A stretch of 52,657 nucleotides of DNA, taken from Bacteroidia bacterium. GTDB lineage: Bacteria; Bacteroidota; Bacteroidia; Bacteroidales; VadinHA17. Below are positions 33,900-43,074 of the stretch, piece after piece. The translations under genes were made by a program, and so were the position numbers. Within the stretch, counting starts at the first letter, position 1, and each line of letters begins with the position of its first letter. Under the pieces are notes generated by a model. It searched no databases. It had not been told where the DNA came from and saw only the letters and a list, made by a program, of their open reading frames with translations. Location of the stretch: positions 1-52,657 of the forward strand of contig JAPLEB010000072.1 in NCBI GenBank assembly GCA_026391555.1, in the 5' to 3' direction.

Positions 33900-35495
33900 A
33901 TGAAAAAAATAACACAAAAAGATATTAACGATGCAGTATGGAAAGCATGTGACACTTTTCGTGGAAGCATTGACCCCAGTGTTTACAAGGATTATGTGCT
34001 CACTATGCTTTTTGTAAAATATCTAAGTGATGTGCATGATGATAAATATGAATCTCATTTGAAAAAATATAGCGGTGACAAAGAACGTGCAGATCGTGCA
34101 ATGAAGCACGAACGCTTTGTGGTCCCTGAACACAGTCATTTTAACTATTTATTCGACCACCGGAACGAACTTAATATAGGCGAGTTAATAGATATTGCAT
34201 TGGAAGATCTGGTGGAAGCCAACCGCGATAAATTATACAGTGAAGATGGTGCTGGAATATTCCAGAACATAAATTTCAACAGCAGTGTATTGGGCGATAC
34301 AAAGGATAAAAATACCAGACTGAAAAACCTTCTGCTCGATTTTAACAAAGAAACACTAAACCTAAAACCATCACATCTTGAAGGCACTGATATTATTGGT
34401 GGTGCGTATATGTTTCTGATAGAAAATTTTGCAAGCGATGCAGGTAAGAAGGCTGGAGAATTCTTTACCCCAAAAGAAGTATCTACCCTGATTGCTAAAC
34501 TTACCAAATCAAAACCTGGTTCACGTATCTGCGACCCTACCTGTGGATCTGCTTCATTGCTAATTAAAGCAGGTGAGGAAGTTGGTTCAGATAATTTTTC
34601 ACTCTATGGACAGGAAGCTAATGGTAGCACATGGGCCCTGGCAGTTATGAATATGTTTTTACATGGTTTTGATAATGCCACTATTCGATGGGGAGACACA
34701 ATCCGAAATCCGAAACTGAAAGAAGGCGACGCTTTAATGAAGTTTGATACTGTTGTTGCTAATCCTCCTTTCTCATTAGACAAGTGGGGAAAGAGTGATG
34801 ACAAAGAAGAAAACAAAGCCAGCGACAGCTTTGACCCTGAGACTGACAAATACAATCGGTTTTGGAGAGGTACCCCACCAAAAAGCAAAGGGGATTGGGC
34901 ATTTATCAGCCACATGATTGAGACAGCTTACGAAGGCAAAGGAAAAGTTGGCGTTGTTGTACCTCATGGAGTTTTATTCCGTGGTGCAAGCGAAGGGAAG
35001 ATCAGACAGAGAACCATTGAAGAAAATCTACTGGAAGCAGTCATTGGGCTACCTGCAAACTTGTTTTTTGGAACAGGTATTCCAGCCGCAATCATGATTT
35101 TCAACAGGGCAAGAAAAGATAAGGGGCAAGACCCTGTTCTGTTTATCGATGCCAGTAAACATTATGAATCAGCTAAGAACCAAAACAGACTGCGACCTGC
35201 AGATATTGATCATATTGTGGATACTTACCGGAAATTTAATTCTGGCAGGCTACCCTCCCTGGAGGGGCTGGGGGTGGGTATTGTAGAAGACAAATTCAGC
35301 TTTATAGCAACATTCAAAGAAATAAAAGAAAACGAATACAACCTTAACATTCCAAGATATGTTGACACTTTTGAAGAAGAACCTGAAGTAGATATTGCTG
35401 CAGTACAGGTTGAAATCGGGAAACTTGAAGGAGAATTAAAAACAGTGCAGGCAGAATTGAATAAGTATTTAACAGAACTTGGAGCAACAAAATAA
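33900..35495 (+). CDS. hsdM: Type I restriction-modification methyltransferase HsdM
   Basis: This 531-residue N6-adenine methyltransferase has an N-terminal HsdM helical domain (about 1-150), AdoMet motif I DPTCGSASLL (near 212) and catalytic motif IV NPPF (near 288). Together with HsdS it methylates the recognition sequence and forms the core of the restriction complex. A G-rich palindromic repeat is embedded in frame and encodes LPSLEGLGVG (near 452-461), just before the C-terminal helical region. Otherwise the length is normal. Confidence 0.93.
   Translation: MKKITQKDINDAVWKACDTFRGSIDPSVYKDYVLTMLFVKYLSDVHDDKYESHLKKYSGDKERADRAMKHERFVVPEHSHFNYLFDHRNELNIGELIDIALEDLVEANRDKLYSEDGAGIFQNINFNSSVLGDTKDKNTRLKNLLLDFNKETLNLKPSHLEGTDIIGGAYMFLIENFASDAGKKAGEFFTPKEVSTLIAKLTKSKPGSRICDPTCGSASLLIKAGEEVGSDNFSLYGQEANGSTWALAVMNMFLHGFDNATIRWGDTIRNPKLKEGDALMKFDTVVANPPFSLDKWGKSDDKEENKASDSFDPETDKYNRFWRGTPPKSKGDWAFISHMIETAYEGKGKVGVVVPHGVLFRGASEGKIRQRTIEENLLEAVIGLPANLFFGTGIPAAIMIFNRARKDKGQDPVLFIDASKHYESAKNQNRLRPADIDHIVDTYRKFNSGRLPSLEGLGVGIVEDKFSFIATFKEIKENEYNLNIPRYVDTFEEEPEVDIAAVQVEIGKLEGELKTVQAELNKYLTELGATK
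35252..35279. repeat. G-rich palindromic repeat inside hsdM
   Basis: CCCTCCCTGGAGGGG followed by CTGGGGGTGGG has the same layout as the intergenic repeat at 11273. Here it is read in frame as LPSLEGLGVG. Confidence 0.65.
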
Positions 35496-35503
35496 TTGTA
35501 CAA

Positions 35504-36358
35504 ATGGACAATAAATTATTAAATCCTAAGCAGACTATTTTTGAACAAATAAAAAGGATTGCTCAGAATAAATCTGAATATTGGAGTGCCAGAGATTTAA
35601 GCAAGGTTCTGGAATATTCAGAATACCGGCATTTCAAACCTGTTATTGAACGAGCAAAAGATGCCTGTAACAATAGCGGTTATATTGTTGAAAACCATTT
35701 CGAGGATATCCTCGGAATGGTCTCAATAGGGTCACAGGCTGAAAGAGAAATCAAAGATGTAAAATTATCCCGGTATGCCTGCTACCTTATTGTTCAGAAT
35801 GCCGACCCGGGTAAAGAGATTGTGGCACTTGGACAAACATATTTTGCTGTGCAGACAAGACTGCAGGAAATTCAGCAGATGGAAGCTTATCAGCAATTGA
35901 ATACCGAAGAAGAAAAACGTGTTTTTCTCAGGAAAGAAATGGCTGATCATAATAAACACCTTGCTGAGGCAGCCAAAGGTGCAGGTGTAATAGAACCTAT
36001 TGATTATGCAATATTTCAAAATCATGGTTATATGGGTTTATACGGAGGTCTTGATGCCAAAGGAATTCACAAACGCAAAGGATTGAAGAAAAGTGAAAAT
36101 ATTCTCGACCATATGGGAAGCACCGAGTTGGCTGCAAACCTCTTCCGTGCAACGCAAACTGAGGAGAAGTTAAAAAGAGAAAATATAAAAGAGAAACAAA
36201 AGGCTAATCAAACTCATAATGAAGTTGGTAAGAAAGTAAGAAAAACGATTCAGGAGCTGGGCGGTACGATGCCTGAAAATTTACCTGTGACAGGTAGTAT
36301 CAAAAAACTTGACAAGAAGGATAACCCGAAAAAGCTAACCGGAAAAAAGAAAAAATGA
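35504..36358 (+). CDS. dinD: DinD-like DNA damage-inducible protein
   Basis: This 284-residue homolog of DinD has a BRO-N-like N-terminus (YWSARDLSKVLEYSEYRHF) and the family motif SRYACYLIVQNADPGKEIVA (near 90). A basic, lysine-rich tail follows. E. coli DinD is SOS-induced and inhibits RecA filaments; here it is embedded in a type I restriction operon, 8 nt after hsdM, an arrangement often seen in Bacteroidota. No LexA-type site was recognised. Confidence 0.88.
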   Translation: MDNKLLNPKQTIFEQIKRIAQNKSEYWSARDLSKVLEYSEYRHFKPVIERAKDACNNSGYIVENHFEDILGMVSIGSQAEREIKDVKLSRYACYLIVQNADPGKEIVALGQTYFAVQTRLQEIQQMEAYQQLNTEEEKRVFLRKEMADHNKHLAEAAKGAGVIEPIDYAIFQNHGYMGLYGGLDAKGIHKRKGLKKSENILDHMGSTELAANLFRATQTEEKLKRENIKEKQKANQTHNEVGKKVRKTIQELGGTMPENLPVTGSIKKLDKKDNPKKLTGKKKK

Positions 36359-37113
36359 AACTACAATATGCCTCCGATCTGCACCTTGAATTCCCTGAAA
36401 ACAGGGGATTCCTAAAAAGGAATCCAATGCCTCCCGGAGGCGATGTTCTTTTACTGGCTGGCGATATTGTTCCATTTGCTGAAATGGATAACCACACTGA
36501 TTTCTTCAATTATATCTCAGATACTTTTGAAACTACTTATTGGATTCCGGGTAATCATGAATATTATAGATCGGATATCTCAGACAGGGCAGGTTCTTTT
36601 TTTGAGAAAATTAGGGATAATCTGTTTCTTGTGAATAATGTTTCTGTTAATCTGAAGAATGTAAAGCTTATCTTTTCAACCCTTTGGACAAATATTAGTC
36701 CTGTAAATCAGTTTGAAATAAGACAAAGACTGTCAGATTTTCATGCGATTAAACATAATCGAAAAGGACTGACACCCGAATATTATAATTATCTGCATGT
36801 CCAGTGCCGCACTTTCCTAAATGAGGAAAGATCTAAAGATGGTTCAGAGAAGAAAGTAATTATTACCCATCATGTTCCTACATTTATGAATTATCCTGAA
36901 AAGTATAAAGGAGATAGTCTTAACGAAGCATTTGCAGTTGAACTGTATGATGATATTTTAAGATCTGATGCTGACTTCTGGATTTTCGGACATCATCATT
37001 GTGATCCTCCCAACTTTCAGATCGGAACAACAACGCTCGCAACCAATCAGCTGGGATATGTAAAATATAATGAGTGCCCGTATTTTGATACAAAAAAGAT
37101 AATAACAATATAA
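36355..37113 (+). CDS. Calcineurin-like metallophosphoesterase
   Basis: This 252-residue protein has the five metallophosphoesterase motifs: SDLHLEF (DxH), GDIVPF (GD), GNHEYY (GNHE), ITHHVPT and FGHHH. It overlaps dinD by 4 nt, so it is translated with it. Its substrate is unknown; the setting suggests a defence or DNA-damage role, but that is inference only. Confidence 0.85.
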   Translation: MKLQYASDLHLEFPENRGFLKRNPMPPGGDVLLLAGDIVPFAEMDNHTDFFNYISDTFETTYWIPGNHEYYRSDISDRAGSFFEKIRDNLFLVNNVSVNLKNVKLIFSTLWTNISPVNQFEIRQRLSDFHAIKHNRKGLTPEYYNYLHVQCRTFLNEERSKDGSEKKVIITHHVPTFMNYPEKYKGDSLNEAFAVELYDDILRSDADFWIFGHHHCDPPNFQIGTTTLATNQLGYVKYNECPYFDTKKIITI

Positions 37114-37152
37114 TGATTAATAGTATTGATATTCAGTATAATATCTCATTTT

Positions 37153-37185
37153 TTGCACGATTGCGTCTAGCAAGCTATCGTGCAA
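37153..37185. terminator. Hairpin between phosphoesterase and hsdS
   Basis: TTGCACGAT (37153-37161) and ATCGTGCAA (37177-37185) are exact reverse complements with a 15-nt loop, preceded by T6 and followed by TTTTA. It is a possible bidirectional terminator. Confidence 0.4.
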
Positions 37186-37216
37186 TTTTAATGATATATT
37201 ATTAACTTACAAACAG

Positions 37217-38452
37217 ATGAACAATAACAACACAACATTTAAAGACACGCCTCTTAGCAAAATTCCAAGTGATTGGGAAGTCAAAGAGTTAATTAAAGTT
37301 GCAAGTTATGTCGACTATAGAGGAAAAACACCTGTAAAAACAGATTCTGGAAGATTCTTAGTTACTGCAAAAAACATTAAATCGGGTTATATTGATTATC
37401 AGAACTCACAAGAATACATTTCTGAAAAGGAATATCACAATGTAATGAAAAGAGGAGTTCCCAAAATTGGTGATATTCTTATTACTACAGAAGCACCACT
37501 TGGCAATGTTGCTATGATTGACAGAGAAGATATTGCTTTAGCTCAGCGAGTTATTAAGTATAGAGCAAAAACAGATGAAGTTGATAATTATTATTTACTA
37601 CAGTATTTATTATCTGATAAGTTTCAGCAAATCTTAGATTTGAGGTCAACTGGGAGTACTGCAAAGGGCATTAAAGGTGCAATCCTACATAAGCTACCTA
37701 TAGACTTACCTCCTATACTCGAACAAAAAGCCATAGCCCATATCCTTGGTCTGATGGACTCAGCGATCAACACCAACAACAAGCTTATTGCCAAAAAAGA
37801 ATTGCAGAAAAAATGGCTGATTCAAAATTTAATGACTGGGAAGAGAAGATTGAATGGATTTAGTCAGGAGTGGAAAGAAATTCATATTAAGGACGTTTCA
37901 TCAGAAGTAAGTATCAGAAATAAAGCAGATAACCAACTGACCGTTTTATCATGCACAAAATATGATGGGCTTGTTCCCTCTTTGGAATACTTTGGAAGAA
38001 AATTATTTTCAGATGATGTTAGCACATACAAAGTAGTTCCTAAAAATCATTTTGCATATGCTACAAATCACATTGAAGAAGGAAGTATTGGTTATCAAGA
38101 CACTTTCAAAGAAGCATTGATTAGTCCTATGTATACGGTTTTTAAAACGGATTCATCAATCAATGATACATTTTTTTATAAACTCCTTAAATCTCACAAA
38201 GTGGTATACCAGTATCAAAATAGAATGGAAGGTTCGATTGACAGACGTGGAGGACTTAGATGGGATGCATTCTCTATTATTAAAGTTCAAATTCCTTCAT
38301 TCGAAGAACAATCTGCCATAGCCAATGTGCTGGAGATAGCCAATAAGGAAATACAAGTGCTTAAAACCAAAACAGAAAAACTGAGGGAGCAGAAAAAGGG
38401 GTTGATGCAGGTGTTATTAACTGGGAAAATAAGATTAAGCTATGACATATAA
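37217..38452 (+). CDS. hsdS: Type I restriction specificity subunit HsdS (two TRDs)
   Basis: This 411-residue protein has two target-recognition domains (about 15-150 and 215-360) and two conserved helical spacers (EQKAIAHILGLMDSAINTNN near 170; EEQSAIANVLEIANKEIQVL near 365). It sets the DNA target of the HsdM/HsdR complex. It is the second specificity subunit in this locus. It overlaps the next gene by 11 nt. Confidence 0.92.
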   Translation: MNNNNTTFKDTPLSKIPSDWEVKELIKVASYVDYRGKTPVKTDSGRFLVTAKNIKSGYIDYQNSQEYISEKEYHNVMKRGVPKIGDILITTEAPLGNVAMIDREDIALAQRVIKYRAKTDEVDNYYLLQYLLSDKFQQILDLRSTGSTAKGIKGAILHKLPIDLPPILEQKAIAHILGLMDSAINTNNKLIAKKELQKKWLIQNLMTGKRRLNGFSQEWKEIHIKDVSSEVSIRNKADNQLTVLSCTKYDGLVPSLEYFGRKLFSDDVSTYKVVPKNHFAYATNHIEEGSIGYQDTFKEALISPMYTVFKTDSSINDTFFYKLLKSHKVVYQYQNRMEGSIDRRGGLRWDAFSIIKVQIPSFEEQSAIANVLEIANKEIQVLKTKTEKLREQKKGLMQVLLTGKIRLSYDI

Positions 38453-39137
38453 TCTGTTTGTTGATGAAAGTTGTCATCTGGAGCATGACAGAATACCTGT
38501 AATGTGTATAGGATACATTAAGGTTCCTGTGATTAAATATGAGGTTCTCAGAAAAGAATTTACCTCATTGAAGAACAGAACACATACTCCTGCAGAAGTT
38601 AAATGGAATAAATTTTCAAAATCACGCTTACATCTGTATAAGGAGCTTGTGGATTATTTCTTTGATTCACCAATAGACTTTAGATGTGTGCTTATTAAAC
38701 ATAAAGACCGGTTGAAATATGAGGACCTAAAGAGAGGAGAGCACAATAATTTTTATTATAAAATGACATATTACCTGCTCCGTCCTAATCCTCCAGGTGT
38801 AAATTATAGGATATTTATGGATATTAAAGATACAAGAGGTAAGGAAAAGCTTAATAAAATTGAAGAGATCTTCACAAATTATCATAAAGGTGAGTCTCCA
38901 TATATCCATTTCCAGCATCTTCGTTCTCATGATAATGTATTTTTTCAGCTGACTGATTTATTTATTGGGGCAATAACCTACAAAACACGCGGATTATCTG
39001 AACTTAAAAATTCAAATTCAGCTAAACTTGAGTTTATAAATTATCTTGAATCAAAAGCGGGTTATTCTCTAAACGAAAGTAGCCCATCGTGGGAAACCAA
39101 GTTTAACATATTCGATTTTCAACCCCAACAAAGGTGA
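38442..39137 (+). CDS. DUF3800 domain protein
   Basis: This 231-residue protein has the N-terminal FVDESCH (Asp, Glu) typical of DUF3800, a predicted RNase H-like fold with unknown activity. FFQLTDLFIGAITYK (near 167) is also characteristic, with another conserved Asp. DUF3800 genes are frequent in defence islands. It overlaps hsdS and is followed directly by an unknown gene. Confidence 0.8.
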   Translation: MTYNLFVDESCHLEHDRIPVMCIGYIKVPVIKYEVLRKEFTSLKNRTHTPAEVKWNKFSKSRLHLYKELVDYFFDSPIDFRCVLIKHKDRLKYEDLKRGEHNNFYYKMTYYLLRPNPPGVNYRIFMDIKDTRGKEKLNKIEEIFTNYHKGESPYIHFQHLRSHDNVFFQLTDLFIGAITYKTRGLSELKNSNSAKLEFINYLESKAGYSLNESSPSWETKFNIFDFQPQQR

Positions 39138-39139
39138 CC

Positions 39140-39658
39140 ATGCGAAATATAAGAACACTGAAACCTTTGTTTGATGATAATGAGCTAATAACAGTTTTTG
39201 ATCCTGAAAATGATCAGATTAAGCTGTTTTATGATTATTATATGGAAGATTTTGTTGAAAATCCATTACTAGTCAGAGGGAAAAATGTTACAGTCTTTAC
39301 TAAAAACTCGAAGATCATGCTTTTTAAAGACTTTCAGGAGTCATTTGTCCATTTGATTACCAGAGAAGTAAAATCAATTAATCAAAGGTTTTATGAAGGA
39401 ATTCGAGCTAATAGAATACATTGGATTAAGCCAATTTTGGAAGCCTACCCAAATAAACAGATACTCTATTATAAATGGGAAGATGAAAGAAGAGTACTAA
39501 AAGATCACTTTTGGTTGTTCGATAAAAATTTTATGGTTGTTCTGAAAGAGTACAAACCAAACTTTCAAATAATTACAGCATTTTGCGTCGATGAAGATAT
39601 GAAACTGACTTTCTTCGAACGATATAAAGAATATAATCTTATGAGTGGGAATGTCTGA
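39140..39658 (+). CDS. Unknown protein coupled to DUF3800
   Basis: This 172-residue protein is not recognised. It is soluble, rich in aromatic and charged residues, without signal peptide or cysteine motifs. I chose ATG 39140 over an overlapping GTG (39134); the gene starts 2 nt after the DUF3800 stop, implying a functional pair. It could be a regulatory or immunity partner; the sequence alone does not say. Confidence 0.65.
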   Translation: MRNIRTLKPLFDDNELITVFDPENDQIKLFYDYYMEDFVENPLLVRGKNVTVFTKNSKIMLFKDFQESFVHLITREVKSINQRFYEGIRANRIHWIKPILEAYPNKQILYYKWEDERRVLKDHFWLFDKNFMVVLKEYKPNFQIITAFCVDEDMKLTFFERYKEYNLMSGNV

Positions 39659-39667
39659 AAATAAGTA

Positions 39668-39732
39668 CCGCACCCTGTCGGTGCGGAGCGCATGTACGGC
39701 TTGCGTGGCCATTGCCTTTACCCTTTGGGTAA
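39668..39732. terminator. Two successive hairpins before hsdR
   Basis: CCGCACC (39668-39674) pairs with GGTGCGG (39680-39686), and TTACCC (39718-39723) pairs with GGGTAA (39727-39732). AT-rich DNA follows. They probably end the hsdS-DUF3800 transcript. Confidence 0.4.
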
Positions 39733-39837
39733 TGCGCTACAAATATAATATTTAATATTTATAATACAATAAATACTATTAATATTCTTGCTTTTTATAA
39801 AAACAATAATACAAACACACTTAAAATCAATATAATA

Positions 39838-42800
39838 ATGCAAGTTCCAAGTTTCAAAGAAGACCATATCAGTCAGATACCTGCCTTGCAATTGCTGCAA
39901 AAGTTAGGTTACAAATATTTAAGTCCGGCAGAAACTGAAAAACTCCGTGGCGGTAAAACCAGTAATGTTTTGCTTGATGATATTTTGCGTAAACAGTTGA
40001 AGGAGATCAATTCAGATAAAAGAATCAGTTCAACAAAGACAACTTATATAAGCGATGCCAATATTGAAAATGGAATTCGTGCTTTAAAAGAATTACCTAT
40101 GAATGAAGGCTATATTGCTGCCTGCGAAACGGTTTACGACCTTATTACATTGGGAAAAGCATTTGAACAGAATTTCGATGGAGATAAAAAGAGCATAACA
40201 CTACAATATATTGACTGGAACCCTGAGACGTTTTTAACAAATAATGTGTTTCATGTAACCGAAGAATACAGCGTAATGCGAAGCGCCAGCAAAGAGCATT
40301 ATCGTCCCGATTTGGTTTTGTTTGTGAATGGTATTCCTATCTGTGTGATTGAATGCAAACGACCTGATATGAAAGAACCCTTGACACAGGCTATCAGCCA
40401 GCATCTGCGTAGCCAACAGGAAGATGGAATCCGTGCACTGTACGTTTATGCACAAGTGATTATGAGTGTTGCTACCCAGGAAGCAGCTTATGCAACCAAC
40501 GCTACACCTGAGAAATTTTGGTCAAAGTGGGAAGAAAAATTTACAACCGTCGAAGAAGAAACTAAATATAAAACCGAACTGGAGAATCTAAAAAATCAAC
40601 CGCTCTCAATAGGTCAAAAAGACAAATTGTTCAGCGAACGATTTAAATACGTGAGGCAATATTTTGATGATCTGGAAAAAGAGCATATCCATCCTACAAT
40701 TCAGGATAAGTATCTATATGGCTTATACAGACCGGAAAGACTGATGGATATTATTTTTAACTTTATTCTTTTCGATAATGGCGAGAAAAAGATTGCTCGT
40801 TACCAGCAATTTTTCGCTATTAAGAAATCCATGAAACGCATCCTTCAGTTTAAAGAGGGAAGGAGGCAAGGCGGAGTGATTTGGCACACTCAAGGAAGTG
40901 GAAAATCACTTACTATGGTAATGCTTGCACAAGCTATTGCATTGGAAAAATCAATCCGCAATCCGAAAATAGTTCTGGTCACTGACCGGACTGATCTGGA
41001 TAATCAGATTACAGGCACATTCCGTAAGTGCGGAAAGTTTGTTGAGAATGCCACAACCGGGCAACGATTGGTCGAACTACTAGAAAGTAAAAGTGATTCA
41101 GTTGTTACTACTATCATCAATAAGTTTGTGGCAGCAATGAAAAAAATAACCAGGCCATTGGAGAGCCACGATATTTTTGTCCTGGTTGATGAAGGCCACC
41201 GGACACAGCACGGAACGTTTAACATCGAGATGCAAAAGACATTACCTAACGCTTGTTTTATTGCAATGACAGGAACTCCCCTCTTCAAGAAAGACAAAAG
41301 TACTGCAGCAAAATTCGGAGGCATTATTGATGCCTATACAGTCGATCAGGCTGTTAATGATAAAGCAGTTGTACCATTATTATACGAAGGGAGATTGCCA
41401 AGACAAATTGTAAATGCAAGCCCACTGGATATATTCTTTGAGATGGTTTCAGAACCATTAACCGAATATCAAAAGGCAGATTTTAAGAAAAAATTCAGCC
41501 GCGCTGACCAGCTGAATGGCGCAGAACAGAAGATTTATGCCACTGCATGGAACATTAGCAGGCACTTTCGTTATAACTGGCAAGGCACCCCATTTAAGGC
41601 ACAATTGGTTTGTGATAAAAAAATAAATGCCATCCGTTACAAAGATTTTTTAGACGAAATAGGATTGGTATCCACTGAAGTATTAATTTCTACATTGGAT
41701 GAAAGAGAGGGTGAGGAAAGTGCGTATGAAAAATCAACTGAAAAAGAAAATCGGTTCTGGAAGAAAATGATGGATGAACATGGTAATTCAAAAACCTATG
41801 AGAAGAACATTATCAGCCGGTTCAAAAATCAAAAGGATCCTGAAATTATAATAGTTGTAGATAAATTACTTACTGGTTTTGACGAACCCAGGAATACAGT
41901 TTTATACCTTACCAGAAATTTGCGGGGACATAAACTTTTACAGGCAATTGCACGGGTGAATCGTATTTATTCCGATAAAGAATTTGGTTACATCATTGAC
42001 TATTATGGCGTGATTGAAAATCTGGATGATGCCATGCAAATGTATTCTTCATTTGAAGATTTTGATAATGATGATTTGATTGGTACTCTCACAAACATCA
42101 ACGATGAAATAAAAAAGTTGCCTCAAAAACATTCGGAATTATGGGATCTTTTCAAAACCGTTGCAAACAAACGGGATGCAGAAGCATATCAGTTGTTATT
42201 AAAGGACGAAGCTGTCAGGGTTTTGTTTTACGATAAGCTGGCTGCATTCGCAAAATGTTTAAAGCTGGCATTCTCTTCTATTCAGTTTTATAAAGCGGTT
42301 GATGAAAAAACGATAACTCGTTACAAAGAAGATCTTACTATGTTCCTGAAACTTCGTGTAGCAGTTGTTGAAAGATACTCTGATGAAATTGACTATAAAC
42401 AATACGAAGGACAAATTCAAAAACTGATTGATACACACATCACTACTGATAAAGTAGAAGTGATTACTGAATTGGTAAACATATTCGAAAAAGATAAATT
42501 TCAGGAGGAAGTTGAGAAAACAATAGGCAAAGCAGCAAAAGCAGATAAGATTGCAAGCAGAACTTCAAAACACATTTCTGAGAAAATGGAGGAAGACCCT
42601 GCTTTCTACAAAAAGTTTTCACAGATGTTGCAGGAAGCCATAATGGAGTATGAATCAAATCGCATCAATGAAACAATATATTTAAACAGAGTTCAGGAAA
42701 TAATGAACAATGTTCTGGCTCATACTGACAGTGATATTCCTGAGGCATTAAAAGACAAAGATGTAGCGAAAGCATTTTATGGGTTATGTATAGAATCTTT

Positions 42801-43074
42801 CAGCGAAAATATTCAGGATTATATTGTCAGAAGAGAAATTTCAACGCAGGCAGCATTGAATATAGACGAGTTGATACAACAAGCTGTTCTTGATAATAAT
42901 AAACCAATAATTGACTGGCAATTTAAAACGAACATAACAGGAAAACTGCAAATTGAAATAGGAGATTATTTGATTGACGAAGTGAGAGACAAATACCATC
43001 TCACCCTTTCATTTGGAGAGATGGATGAAGTTTCAAACAGGTGTATTGAAGTTGCTAAAATCCGTTACAGGTAA
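39838..43074 (+). CDS. hsdR: Type I restriction endonuclease/translocase HsdR
   Basis: This 1078-residue protein has an N-terminal PD-(D/E)xK nuclease region (RPDLVLFVNG with ICVIECKRPD, near 157-180), helicase motor motif I TQGSGKSLTMV (near 353), a DEGH box (near 450) and motif III TGTP. It translocates and cuts unmodified DNA. It has its own 180-bp upstream region, so may be expressed apart from hsdMS. The stop overlaps the next ATG by one base. Confidence 0.95.
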   Translation: MQVPSFKEDHISQIPALQLLQKLGYKYLSPAETEKLRGGKTSNVLLDDILRKQLKEINSDKRISSTKTTYISDANIENGIRALKELPMNEGYIAACETVYDLITLGKAFEQNFDGDKKSITLQYIDWNPETFLTNNVFHVTEEYSVMRSASKEHYRPDLVLFVNGIPICVIECKRPDMKEPLTQAISQHLRSQQEDGIRALYVYAQVIMSVATQEAAYATNATPEKFWSKWEEKFTTVEEETKYKTELENLKNQPLSIGQKDKLFSERFKYVRQYFDDLEKEHIHPTIQDKYLYGLYRPERLMDIIFNFILFDNGEKKIARYQQFFAIKKSMKRILQFKEGRRQGGVIWHTQGSGKSLTMVMLAQAIALEKSIRNPKIVLVTDRTDLDNQITGTFRKCGKFVENATTGQRLVELLESKSDSVVTTIINKFVAAMKKITRPLESHDIFVLVDEGHRTQHGTFNIEMQKTLPNACFIAMTGTPLFKKDKSTAAKFGGIIDAYTVDQAVNDKAVVPLLYEGRLPRQIVNASPLDIFFEMVSEPLTEYQKADFKKKFSRADQLNGAEQKIYATAWNISRHFRYNWQGTPFKAQLVCDKKINAIRYKDFLDEIGLVSTEVLISTLDEREGEESAYEKSTEKENRFWKKMMDEHGNSKTYEKNIISRFKNQKDPEIIIVVDKLLTGFDEPRNTVLYLTRNLRGHKLLQAIARVNRIYSDKEFGYIIDYYGVIENLDDAMQMYSSFEDFDNDDLIGTLTNINDEIKKLPQKHSELWDLFKTVANKRDAEAYQLLLKDEAVRVLFYDKLAAFAKCLKLAFSSIQFYKAVDEKTITRYKEDLTMFLKLRVAVVERYSDEIDYKQYEGQIQKLIDTHITTDKVEVITELVNIFEKDKFQEEVEKTIGKAAKADKIASRTSKHISEKMEEDPAFYKKFSQMLQEAIMEYESNRINETIYLNRVQEIMNNVLAHTDSDIPEALKDKDVAKAFYGLCIESFSENIQDYIVRREISTQAALNIDELIQQAVLDNNKPIIDWQFKTNITGKLQIEIGDYLIDEVRDKYHLTLSFGEMDEVSNRCIEVAKIRYR

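Noticed and set aside
39661-39732. Hairpin pair as a riboswitch for hsdR
   Set aside because: The two stems are short and simple, with no recognisable aptamer core; terminator-like function is simpler.
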